Below are positions 1 to 5,706 of a DNA stretch of 6,126 nt, one piece after another. The notes beneath the pieces are model-generated. The model was not told the DNA's origin. It made no database searches and worked only from the letters and a program-made list of their open reading frames with translations. The first letter of the stretch is position 1. Each line of letters begins with the position of its first letter. The stretch comes from Planctomycetota bacterium (GTDB lineage Bacteria; Planctomycetota; UBA1135; UBA2386): positions 1 through 6,126 of the forward strand of contig CANGSN010000211.1 in NCBI GenBank assembly GCA_947455805.1. The letters run 5' to 3'. Position numbers and translations under genes: made by a program.

Positions 1-413
1 CCGGTGCCGAAGAACAGGCACAGCAGCGGATCACTGCCGGCGGCGTGCCCGCGCAGGAACTCGCCGAAGGCGCTGGCGCGGCCGTCGTTCAACAACGTCG
101 TGCGCAGGCCGAAGCGCGCTTCCACGTGCTCGGCCAACGGGAACTTGTCGAGCGGCAGGTTCGGCGCCACCTCGATCGAGCGGCCGTCGCGCGGGATCAC
201 GCCGGCGGTGCCGAAGCCGGCCGCCGTCGGCCGTTCGCAGCCCGCCGGCAACGCCGCCAGGATGGTGGCGATCGCCTGATCGAGCGCGCCGAGGAAGGTG
301 GCGCGTTCGCGCACCGTCGGCACGTGCTGCACCGCGTGGACCGAGAAGTCCGCGGCTACCAATGCAAACCGGCACTTGGTGCCGCCGAGATCTCCGGCCA
401 ATACGGTGCGCAA
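1..413 (-). CDS. ROK-family sugar kinase-like protein, N-terminal part (runs off the left edge)
   Basis: This is the first 137 codons of a protein that continues beyond position 1. Seen: the N-terminus carries the phosphate-binding motif GDLGGTK (residues 7-13). A glycine-rich GFGTAGV follows at 66-72, then APNLPL at 83-88, the LLNDGRASAFGE block at 107-118 with candidate catalytic base D110, and FFGTG near the window edge. The order and spacing match the ROK family (glucokinase, N-acetylglucosamine or fructose kinases, and sugar-responsive repressors). No DNA-binding domain precedes the kinase fold, so a kinase is more likely than a repressor. The zinc-binding region that would help assign a substrate lies outside the window, so sugar specificity is unknown. 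The start is TTG at 413-411: no ATG or GTG is in frame nearby, and GAGGAG sits 7 bases upstream. It starts 4 bases after the upstream stop, implying coupling. One oddity is that the usual GxPG of the family reads GTAG here. Confidence 0.85.
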   Translation of the reverse strand, partial: MRTVLAGDLGGTKCRFALVAADFSVHAVQHVPTVRERATFLGALDQAIATILAALPAGCERPTAAGFGTAGVIPRDGRSIEVAPNLPLDKFPLAEHVEARFGLRTTLLNDGRASAFGEFLRGHAAGSDPLLCLFFGT

Positions 414-417
414 CGAG

Positions 418-756
418 TCACTCCTCGGACAAGGCTTCCATCAGCTCTTCGAGCAGCTTGGTGGTCGCGGCGTTCTGATGCTCCAACACGGTAATGCGGC
501 GCATCAACTTCTCCAGCACCGGCGGCAGCAAGGTCTCGAGCATGACCGATTTGATCAGCTGGAACGTCTCGACCCGGCTCGCCGAGTCCTCCTTGCCGAG
601 CTGGGTCTCCTTCCCGAAGTGGAAGGTGTAGGCGTTCTGCAGCGCCTGCGCGGTCGCTTCGAGGATCTCGCGCGAGCGCTCGTCGGCACCCTGGTGCGAC
701 ATCTTGAAGGCCTCGACCTTGAACCGGTGGAGGGCGTCCTTGAGCTTCTTCTTCAT
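418..756 (-). CDS. Uncharacterised 112-residue helical/coiled-coil protein
   Basis: I do not recognise this protein family. Seen: 112 residues, no cysteine, no signal peptide and no membrane segment. It has a basic start (MKKKLKDALHRFK), a charged helical middle and an acidic end (EELMEALSEE). Residues 81-109 carry a regular heptad pattern with L81, L84, I88, L91, N95, T98, L102, L105 and L109 at core positions, which predicts an oligomerising coiled coil. A Pro-Pro pair at 78-79 breaks the helix just before it. The ATG at 756 is chosen over one 24 codons upstream because AAGGAG lies 7 bases before it, and the upstream extension is Arg/Pro-rich and falls in spacer sequence. It ends 4 bases before the ROK gene and probably shares its transcript. 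Inference only: a small cytoplasmic scaffold or regulator, possibly acting with the neighbouring kinase. A link to the fab genes is not shown. Confidence 0.75.
   Translation of the reverse strand: MKKKLKDALHRFKVEAFKMSHQGADERSREILEATAQALQNAYTFHFGKETQLGKEDSASRVETFQLIKSVMLETLLPPVLEKLMRRITVLEHQNAATTKLLEELMEALSEE
421..426 (-). promoter_or_regulatory. Shine-Dalgarno that fixes the TTG start of the ROK gene
   Basis: GAGGAG on the minus strand, 7 bases before the TTG at 413. The same six bases are the last two codons (Glu-Glu) of the upstream coiled-coil gene, directly before its TGA. Ribosomes finishing the upstream gene therefore end on this site, which favours translational coupling. It is the main support for the non-ATG start. 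Confidence 0.7.
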
Positions 757-989
757 GGCTCTGCTCCTTGGAAGGGGGTCGCGAAACGGAACAGGGGGCT
801 GCCTATCCCTGTCCCGGAGTTTGCGCAACCGGGCCCTACGGGGCAGCTGCGGGGCGCCCTGGGGCGAAGGCCTGGGGCGGACGAATCTGGGACCGCGGCC
901 AGGCGCCGCAGGCGGCGCGGCCCAGGGCCGGGGGGTGCGGACCGGAGGGAACGGGGCCGGCCCGGTCCCCTAGCGCGACCCCGCCCGGG
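757..989. other. Very GC-rich spacer between fabF and the coiled-coil gene
   Basis: No gene is supported in these 233 bases. The spacer holds the hairpin at 947-970 and a GC-only hairpin at 903-918 (arms GCGCCGC and GCGGCGC, 2-base gap). It also holds a 9-bp direct repeat CCTGGGGCG at 858-866 and 871-879, an 8-bp palindrome TTGCGCAA at 821-828, and inverted arms ACAGGG/CCCTGT at 791-796 and 807-812. These could separate the fab transcript from the downstream pair, but I see no convincing promoter. Confidence 0.5.
947..970 (-). terminator. Strong hairpin 19 bases after fabF, candidate terminator
   Basis: Read on the minus strand, GGGGACCGGG pairs with CCCCGTTCCC around a CCGG loop. This gives a ten-position stem with one C-C mismatch and one G-T pair. 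It lies just past the fabF stop, where a terminator for the fab operon would be expected. No T-tract follows, so it is not a textbook intrinsic terminator. It may act with Rho, act as a 3'-end stabiliser, or be chance in very GC-rich DNA. Confidence 0.4.
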
Positions 990-2228
990 TCACACGCGGC
1001 CGATCAGCAGGCTCGTGTTGTGGCCGCCGAAGCCGAGCGAGTTGCTCAAGGCGTAGTCGACGCGCATCTCGCGCGCGACGTTCGGCACGTAGTCCAGGTC
1101 CAGCAGCGGATCCGGGTTCTCGTAGTTGATCGTCGGGTGCACCACGCCGCGCTGGATCGACAGCGCGCTGACCGCGAGTTCGATCGCGCCCGAGGCGCCG
1201 AGCAGGTGGCCGACCATGGACTTGGTCGACGACACGCACAGCTTCTTGGCATGGTCGCCGAACACGCGCTTGATCGCCGCGGTCTCGATCTTGTCGTTCA
1301 GCTCGGTGCTGGTGCCGTGGGCGTTGACGTAGGCGACCTTCTCAGGCGCGAGCTGGCCGTCCTGCAGCGCCTGGCGCATCGCGCGCGTCGGGCCGTCGGC
1401 GTCTTCGTTCGGCGCCGTGATGTGGTAGGCGTCGTCGGTCGAGCCGTAGCCGAGCACCTCGCACAGGATGTTGGCGCCGCGCTTCTTCGCGTGCTCGTAC
1501 TCCTCGAGCACCAGCGCCGCAGCCCCTTCGCCCATGACGAAGCCGTCGCGATCGCGGTCGAACGGCCGCGAAGCGCGCTTGGGGTCGTCGTTGCGGGTCG
1601 ACACCGCGCGCAAAGCACAGAAGCCGCCGAGACCGAGTTCGGTCGTCGCCGCTTCGCTGCCGCCGGTCAGCATGATGTCGGCTTCGCCGTACTGGATCGT
1701 GCGCATGGCGAGGCCGATCGCGTGGCTCGACGAGGCGCACGCCGACGACGTCACGTAGCAGGTGCCCATCAGGCCGAAGCGGATCGCCGCCTGGCCGGCC
1801 ATGGCATTGGCCATGATCTTCGGGATGAAGAACGGGCTGATGCGGTTGGCGCCGCGCTCGACCTGGAGCACCTTGCTGGCCTCGATCTCGTGGATGCCGC
1901 CGATGCCGGTGCCGGTGATGCAGCCGCCGCGCGTGCGGTCCTCCTTGCCCATGTCGATCCCGGAGGCCTTCATCGCCTCGTCGGCGGCGACCAGGTAGTA
2001 CTGGGTGAACTTCTCGATGCGCTTGCTCTCGTTGCCGGGGAAGAAGCGCTCGGTGTCCCAGTTCCACACCTCGCACGCGAACTTGCACGAGTGCTTGCTG
2101 GTGTCGAAGCGGGTGATCAGGCCCGCCCCGGAGACGCCCTTCAGCAGGTTGTCCCAGTTGGTGGCCATGTCGAGGCCCAGCGAGGAGACGGCCCCGACTC
2201 CGGTGATGACGACGCGACGTCTTGCCAT
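990..2228 (-). CDS. fabF: 3-oxoacyl-ACP synthase II (KAS II), FabF
   Basis: FabF condenses an acyl-ACP with malonyl-ACP and releases CO2, giving a 3-oxoacyl-ACP two carbons longer; it is the main elongation step of type II fatty acid synthesis in the cytoplasm. Seen: 412 residues, the normal length. The N-terminus RRVVITGVGAVSSLG is typical. The nucleophile is C164 in SSACASSS, the two histidines are H304 in VNAHGTST and H341 in KSMVGH, and the active-site lysine is K336. The C-terminal gate is F400 in LGFGGHN. The complete Cys-His-His set separates it from FabH and from chain-length-factor homologues that lack the cysteine. It follows acpP after 134 bases, the usual order. The ATG at 2228 gives the family N-terminus, but no Shine-Dalgarno is visible before it (the leader ends ACTACCACC). 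A hairpin in the leader may tune its level relative to acpP. Confidence 0.97.
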   Translation of the reverse strand: MARRRVVITGVGAVSSLGLDMATNWDNLLKGVSGAGLITRFDTSKHSCKFACEVWNWDTERFFPGNESKRIEKFTQYYLVAADEAMKASGIDMGKEDRTRGGCITGTGIGGIHEIEASKVLQVERGANRISPFFIPKIMANAMAGQAAIRFGLMGTCYVTSSACASSSHAIGLAMRTIQYGEADIMLTGGSEAATTELGLGGFCALRAVSTRNDDPKRASRPFDRDRDGFVMGEGAAALVLEEYEHAKKRGANILCEVLGYGSTDDAYHITAPNEDADGPTRAMRQALQDGQLAPEKVAYVNAHGTSTELNDKIETAAIKRVFGDHAKKLCVSSTKSMVGHLLGASGAIELAVSALSIQRGVVHPTINYENPDPLLDLDYVPNVAREMRVDYALSNSLGFGGHNTSLLIGRV

Positions 2229-2241
2229 GGTGGTAGTGCAG

Positions 2242-2257
2242 GACGGCTCGACGGCTC
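2242..2257. repeat. Two tandem copies of GACGGCTC in the fabF leader
   Basis: GACGGCTC occurs at 2242-2249 and again at 2250-2257, a perfect 8-bp tandem duplication 14 bases before the fabF start. It could be simple replication slippage. No protein-binding role is shown by the sequence. Confidence 0.5.
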
Positions 2258-2294
2258 ACGCCGACGACCGCCCGTGGGTGGATACCAGGAAGGC

Positions 2295-2315
2295 GCCGCG
2301 GGTAGGCCCCGCGGC
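2295..2315 (-). promoter_or_regulatory. Perfect 8-bp-stem hairpin between acpP and fabF
   Basis: Arms GCCGCGGG (2295-2302) and CCCGCGGC (2308-2315) pair perfectly around a 5-base loop, all G-C. In the transcript it lies 47 bases after the acpP stop and 66 bases before the fabF start. No T-tract follows on the minus strand. It is a plausible attenuator, processing site or 3' stabiliser, which would let acpP mRNA accumulate above fabF. The role is inferred; the inverted repeat is seen directly. Confidence 0.5.
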
Positions 2316-2350
2316 TCGAGCAGACCAGGGAAATCCGGCCTGCGACGGTT

Positions 2351-2360
2351 CGACCGGTCG
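2351..2360. repeat. 10-bp perfect palindrome just after acpP
   Basis: CGACCGGTCG reads the same on both strands and begins 2 bases past the acpP stop codon. With no central loop it is more like a dimer binding site than an RNA hairpin, but in GC-rich DNA it may be chance. Confidence 0.35.
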
Positions 2361-2362
2361 GC

Positions 2363-2611
2363 TCAGCCGGCCAGCTTGGCGCTGATGTACTTCACCGCGT
2401 CGCCGACGGTCTGGATCTTCTCGGCGTCCTCGTCCGGGATGTTGATCTCGAACTCGTCCTCGAACTCCATGACCAGCTCGACGGTGTCCAGCGAGTCGGC
2501 GCCGAGGTCGTTGATGAACGACGTCTCCGCCGAAATCTTGTCCGGGCTGGTGGTCAGCTGCTTGCAGACGATGGAGTGGACGCGCTCTTGGATGTTCTCA
2601 GCCTTCGACAC
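2363..2611 (-). CDS. acpP: Acyl carrier protein AcpP
   Basis: AcpP is the small acidic carrier on which acyl chains are held as thioesters of 4'-phosphopantetheine during fatty acid synthesis. Seen: 82 residues in the usual four-helix pattern. The attachment site DSL has S40 within FINDLGADSLDTVELVM (residues 32-48), followed by the acidic recognition helix and the EINIPDEDAEKIQTVGDAVKYI ending (55-76). The start is GTG at 2611. It gives the family N-terminus (SKAENIQERV), and AAGAGG lies 7 bases before it. An ATG at 2725 would add 38 residues unlike any ACP. Minor oddities are C16 in helix I, where many ACPs have no cysteine, and TTSPDKI in place of the common LGV-type loop. The gene sits between fabG and fabF as in the classic cluster, and it should be the most highly expressed gene of the set. 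Confidence 0.96.
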   Translation of the reverse strand: MSKAENIQERVHSIVCKQLTTSPDKISAETSFINDLGADSLDTVELVMEFEDEFEINIPDEDAEKIQTVGDAVKYISAKLAG

Positions 2612-2618
2612 GATGTTG

Positions 2619-2624
2619 CCTCTT
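2619..2624 (-). promoter_or_regulatory. Shine-Dalgarno that fixes the GTG start of acpP
   Basis: AAGAGG on the minus strand, 7 bases before the GTG at 2611. It supports the short 82-residue ACP over an extended reading from an upstream ATG. Confidence 0.6.
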
Positions 2625-2752
2625 GCGAAACGAAGTTGGGATGCGAGTTGGTCGGGGGAAACCCGGGGACGATCAGGGAGTTTCGGGGTCGCTGCGGCGC
2701 GGACGACGACCTGCTGCCAGGGCATGGTCCACGCGAGGGGTCACTAGCCTAG

Positions 2753-3502
2753 CTACAGGGTCATGCCTCCGTCCACCACGAGGGTCTGCCCCGTGACGTA
2801 GGACGCAGCGTCGCTGCACAGGAAGGCCACCACCTGGGCCACGTCCTCGGGCTTGCCGAAGCGGGCCAGCGGGATCTGCTTCATCATCTCGGTGCGGACC
2901 TCCGGGGTCAGCACCGACGTCATGTCGGTCTCGATGAAGCCCGGGGCGACGACGTTGACGGTGATGCTGCGGCCGGCGAACTCCTGCGCCAGCGACTTCG
3001 ACAGGCCGATCAGGCCCGCCTTGCTGGCGGCGTAGTTGGCCTGGCCGGCGTTGCCGGAGATGCCGACGACGGAGCCGACGTTGACGATGCGGCCGCCGCG
3101 GGCCTTGGCCATCGCGCGGGCGAACGCCTTGCAGACGAGGAAGGAGCCGCGCAGGTTGGTCGCCAGCACTGCGTCGAAGTCGTCCTCGCTCATGCGCAGG
3201 AACAAGCCGTCGCGGGTGATGCCGGCGTTGTTGACCAGGAAGTCCAGCTTGCCAGAGCGCTCGAGCAGCGTCTTGGCCAGCGCGTCGACCCCGGCCGCCG
3301 AACCGACGTCGCAGACGAGCGCCGTGGCCTTGCCCGCACCGCCGGTCGCGGCGGCGATCGCCGCCAGCGTGTCGGCGCAGCCGCCTTCCTTCGTCGACGT
3401 GCAGAAGACCTCGGCCCCACCGGCGGCCAGAGCGACCGCGATGGCGCGGCCGATGCCGCGCGAGGCGCCGGTGACGAGTGCGACTTTGCCTGCGAACTGC
3501 AT
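2753..3502 (-). CDS. fabG: 3-oxoacyl-ACP reductase FabG
   Basis: FabG reduces 3-oxoacyl-ACP to (3R)-hydroxyacyl-ACP with NADPH, the first reduction of each elongation round. Seen: 249 residues, a classical short-chain dehydrogenase. The cofactor motif TGASRGIG is at 11-18, NNAG at 91-94, and the catalytic set is N116, S144, Y157 and K161 (YAASK). The sequence after PG (residues 187-188) reads FIETDMT, and the end is VTGQTLVVDGGMTL, both typical of true FabG rather than other family members. The genomic place between fabH and acpP makes the assignment firm. The ATG at 3502 is the only usable start, because no ATG, GTG or TTG is in frame in the short leader. No Shine-Dalgarno is visible; the leader ends CCCACGCACCC. 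After the TAG stop, further in-frame TAG and TGA codons follow within 15 bases. fabD, usually just upstream, is missing. Confidence 0.97.
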   Translation of the reverse strand: MQFAGKVALVTGASRGIGRAIAVALAAGGAEVFCTSTKEGGCADTLAAIAAATGGAGKATALVCDVGSAAGVDALAKTLLERSGKLDFLVNNAGITRDGLFLRMSEDDFDAVLATNLRGSFLVCKAFARAMAKARGGRIVNVGSVVGISGNAGQANYAASKAGLIGLSKSLAQEFAGRSITVNVVAPGFIETDMTSVLTPEVRTEMMKQIPLARFGKPEDVAQVVAFLCSDAASYVTGQTLVVDGGMTL

Positions 3503-3577
3503 GGGTGCGTGGGCTTGGCGGGCGTGGGTTTGCGGAAGGGCCGGTGCGGGGAGCGGTGCGGAGGATGTCGCCTGCGA

Positions 3578-4567
3578 TCACCAACGGAGCAGCAGGTGGC
3601 CCCAGGCCATGCCGGCACCGAACGCGGGCATGACGACGAGCTTGCCCTTCTGCAGGCGGCCGGCTTCGAGCGCTTCGCGCAGCGCGATCGGCACCGACGC
3701 CGCCGACGTGTTGCCGTAGCGGTCGATGTTGGTGAACACCATGTCCATGGGCAGACCGATCTGCTCCATCGCCGACTCGATGATGCGCTGGTTGACCTGG
3801 TGCGGGACGATCAGGCCGATCTGGTCGCGGCCGTACTTGTCGATGACGCCCTGCACGAGCTCGGCGAAGACGCGGACCGCGAAGCGGAACACCTTGGTCC
3901 CGCCCATCTTCATGTAGTGCAGCCGCTGCTCGACGGTGCTGGCGGTGGCCGGGTGGCGGCTGCCGCCTGCGGGCTGGGCCAGCACGCCCTCGGCACCGCC
4001 TTCCATGGCGATCGAACCGCCGAGGAACTCACCGCGACCGGCGCGATCCAGCGACGTGTAGACCGCGGCGCCAGCGCCATCGCCGAACAGCACGCAGGTG
4101 TTGCGGTCGGTGTAGTCGAGGATGCGGCTCAGGATCTCGGCGCCGACGACCAGGATCGTCTTGGCCTGGCCGGACTGGATCATGCCGGCGGCGACCTGCG
4201 ACCCGAAGACGAAGCCGCTGCAGGCGGCACCCAGGTCGAAGCCACCGGCACGCTTGGCGCCGAGGTCGAGGCCGAGCCGGCAAGCGGTCGCCGGAAACGG
4301 CTGGTCGCCGGTCACCGTCGCGCAGATCACCAGGTCGATGTCGTTCGGATCGATCTTGGCGTCGGCGATCGCCTGCTGCGCCGCCGCCAGCGCCAACGTG
4401 CTCGTCACCTGGCCGTCGGCGGCGATGCGCCGCTCGCGAATGCCGGTGCGCTGGACGATCCAATCGTCGGAGGTGTCGACGATCTTCTCGAGGTCCTGGT
4501 TGGTGAGTCGACGCTCGGGCACGTAGCGACCGAGTCCGGCGAGGCCAACGGGAATCAAGCCAGCCAT
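3578..4567 (-). CDS. fabH: 3-oxoacyl-ACP synthase III (KAS III), FabH
   Basis: FabH starts fatty acid synthesis by condensing an acyl-CoA (often acetyl-CoA) with malonyl-ACP, and its primer choice sets straight or branched chains. Seen: 329 residues. The catalytic set is C116 in GAACSGF, H256 in VPHQVN and N286 in YGNTSAAS. The N-terminal DDWIVQRTGIRERR block (34-47) and the closing FGAGMAWGHLLLRW are family hallmarks. Together these separate it from FabF/FabB, which use two histidines. The ATG at 4567 is supported by AAGGAG 8 bases upstream. It follows plsX after 119 bases and is followed by fabG after 75 bases with no fabD between. Primer preference (acetyl or branched) cannot be read reliably from the sequence. 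Confidence 0.97.
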   Translation of the reverse strand: MAGLIPVGLAGLGRYVPERRLTNQDLEKIVDTSDDWIVQRTGIRERRIAADGQVTSTLALAAAQQAIADAKIDPNDIDLVICATVTGDQPFPATACRLGLDLGAKRAGGFDLGAACSGFVFGSQVAAGMIQSGQAKTILVVGAEILSRILDYTDRNTCVLFGDGAGAAVYTSLDRAGRGEFLGGSIAMEGGAEGVLAQPAGGSRHPATASTVEQRLHYMKMGGTKVFRFAVRVFAELVQGVIDKYGRDQIGLIVPHQVNQRIIESAMEQIGLPMDMVFTNIDRYGNTSAASVPIALREALEAGRLQKGKLVVMPAFGAGMAWGHLLLRW

Positions 4568-4635
4568 CGCGAAGGCTCCTTACGAGACGCCAAAGGGGAT
4601 GCAGACGCCACCGCGGCGCTGCGTTCGGGTCGCCA

Positions 4636-4669
4636 GTTCATGCAGGACCCAGGTTCATGCAGGACCCAG
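4636..4669. repeat. Perfect 17-bp tandem duplication between plsX and fabH
   Basis: GTTCATGCAGGACCCAG occurs at 4636-4652 and again, with no gap, at 4653-4669. It sits 17 bases after the plsX stop, in the leader of fabH. The copies are identical, which suggests a recent duplication by slippage or a paired binding site. No known regulator motif is recognised in it. Confidence 0.8.
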
Positions 4670-4686
4670 TCGATCAAGACGCCGGA

Positions 4687-5706
4687 TCATCCGTTCGCGT
4701 CAGGCGCCAGCAAGGACGAGGCCTTGGCTGCGGCGACGATGTGACGATTGACCTCGGCCTCCATCGCGCGGCACGCGAAGCGGATCGCGTTGGCGAACGC
4801 CGGCGCGCGCGAGCGGCCGTGGCAGATGGTGACGATGCCCTCGACGCCGAGCAGCAAGGCACCGCCGTACTCGGAGAAGTCGACGCGCGGCATCACCCCC
4901 GCCTGCACCTGCTTCATCGCCTTGCCGTCGACGCCAGCCTGCTGCATCAGGCCGAACATCACGCGCAACAGATACTCGGCGACGCCTTCGCTGACCTTCA
5001 GCAGCACGTTGCCGGTGAAGCCGTCGGTGACGATGACGTGGCAGTCGCCCGAGAAGACCTCGAGGCCTTCGACGTTGCCGTGGAAGTTGATCGGCAGCTG
5101 CTTCATCAGCGCGCGCGCTTCGCGCACCAGCGGGTTGCCCTTCAGCTCCTCGCTGCCGATGTTCAGGATGCCGACGCGCGGCTCGGCGACGCCGAGCGTG
5201 CCGCGGTAGTAGGCCGAACCCATCAGCGCGTATTGCGCCAGGTGCAACGCCTTCGGCATCGGGTTGGCACCGACGTCGAGCACCAGGAACGGGTGCTTCT
5301 CGCCGGCGATGATGGCGCCGATGGCCGGGCGGCGGATGCCTTCGAGGCAGCGCAGGCCGAGCGTCGCGGCGGCGACCACGGTGCCGGTCGAGCCGGCGCT
5401 GACGAAGGCGCCGGCGCGGCCTTCCTTCAGCTCGTTGATGCCGAGCGCGATGCTGTTGCGCGGCTTCTTCTTCATCGCGTCCGTCGGCGTGTCGGTGTCG
5501 GCGAGCACGTCGGGTGCATCGACGATCGTCAGGCCTTCCGCCGGGACGTTCTGCTCACGGAGGGCCGTCAACACCGCATCGCGCGGGCCGGTCAGCACCA
5601 GCTGCTCCGGCTTGACGAAGCCGCGCTGCAGGGCGAGCGCAACACCCGCGATGCACTCCTTCGGGGCGTGATCACCACCAAACGCGTCGAGTACTACCTT
5701 GGTCAT
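4687..5706 (-). CDS. plsX: Phosphate acyltransferase PlsX
   Basis: PlsX transfers the acyl chain from acyl-ACP to inorganic phosphate. The acyl-phosphate formed is used by membrane PlsY to make lysophosphatidic acid, so PlsX links fatty acid synthesis to phospholipids. Seen: 339 residues, normal length, soluble. Motifs in order are LDAFGGDHAP (6-15), FVSAGSTGT (101-109), LDVGANP (143-149), LNIGSEELKGN (181-191), VTDGFTGNVLLK (226-237) and GGALLLGVEG (281-290) followed by HGRS. The ATG at 5706 gives the family N-terminus (MTKVVLDAFGG) and has GGAG 7 bases upstream. The frame stays open for 48 codons to an ATG at 5850, but that extension is Arg/Ala-rich and not part of the family. The rpmF-plsX-fabH order is widely conserved. 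Confidence 0.97.
   Translation of the reverse strand: MTKVVLDAFGGDHAPKECIAGVALALQRGFVKPEQLVLTGPRDAVLTALREQNVPAEGLTIVDAPDVLADTDTPTDAMKKKPRNSIALGINELKEGRAGAFVSAGSTGTVVAAATLGLRCLEGIRRPAIGAIIAGEKHPFLVLDVGANPMPKALHLAQYALMGSAYYRGTLGVAEPRVGILNIGSEELKGNPLVREARALMKQLPINFHGNVEGLEVFSGDCHVIVTDGFTGNVLLKVSEGVAEYLLRVMFGLMQQAGVDGKAMKQVQAGVMPRVDFSEYGGALLLGVEGIVTICHGRSRAPAFANAIRFACRAMEAEVNRHIVAAAKASSLLAPDANG

Noticed and set aside
31..375. 114-codon minus-strand ATG frame near the left edge
   Set aside because: It is out of frame with the ROK reading, which carries the conserved motifs and starts at TTG 413.
800..828. Possible promoter TTGCGC-17 bp-TAGGCA before the coiled-coil gene
   Set aside because: The spacing is right, but only 3 of 6 and 2 of 6 bases match the primary sigma consensus, which is too weak to support.
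2612..2725. N-terminal extension of acpP from an ATG at 2725
   Set aside because: It would add 38 residues not found in acyl carrier proteins, and a Shine-Dalgarno sits properly before the GTG at 2611.
768..2747. 659-codon open frame on the plus strand across fabF and acpP
   Set aside because: It is antisense to two firmly identified genes. Its product is rich in Arg, Ala, Gly and His with no recognisable domain, as expected for the shadow of GC-rich coding DNA.
2673..3584. 303-codon minus-strand frame overlapping fabG
   Set aside because: It is an out-of-frame reading of fabG, Arg/Gly-rich with no domain, while fabG itself shows all catalytic residues.
3509..4744. 411-codon open frame on the plus strand across fabH
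   Set aside because: It is the antisense shadow of fabH. The composition is low in complexity and no family motif is visible.
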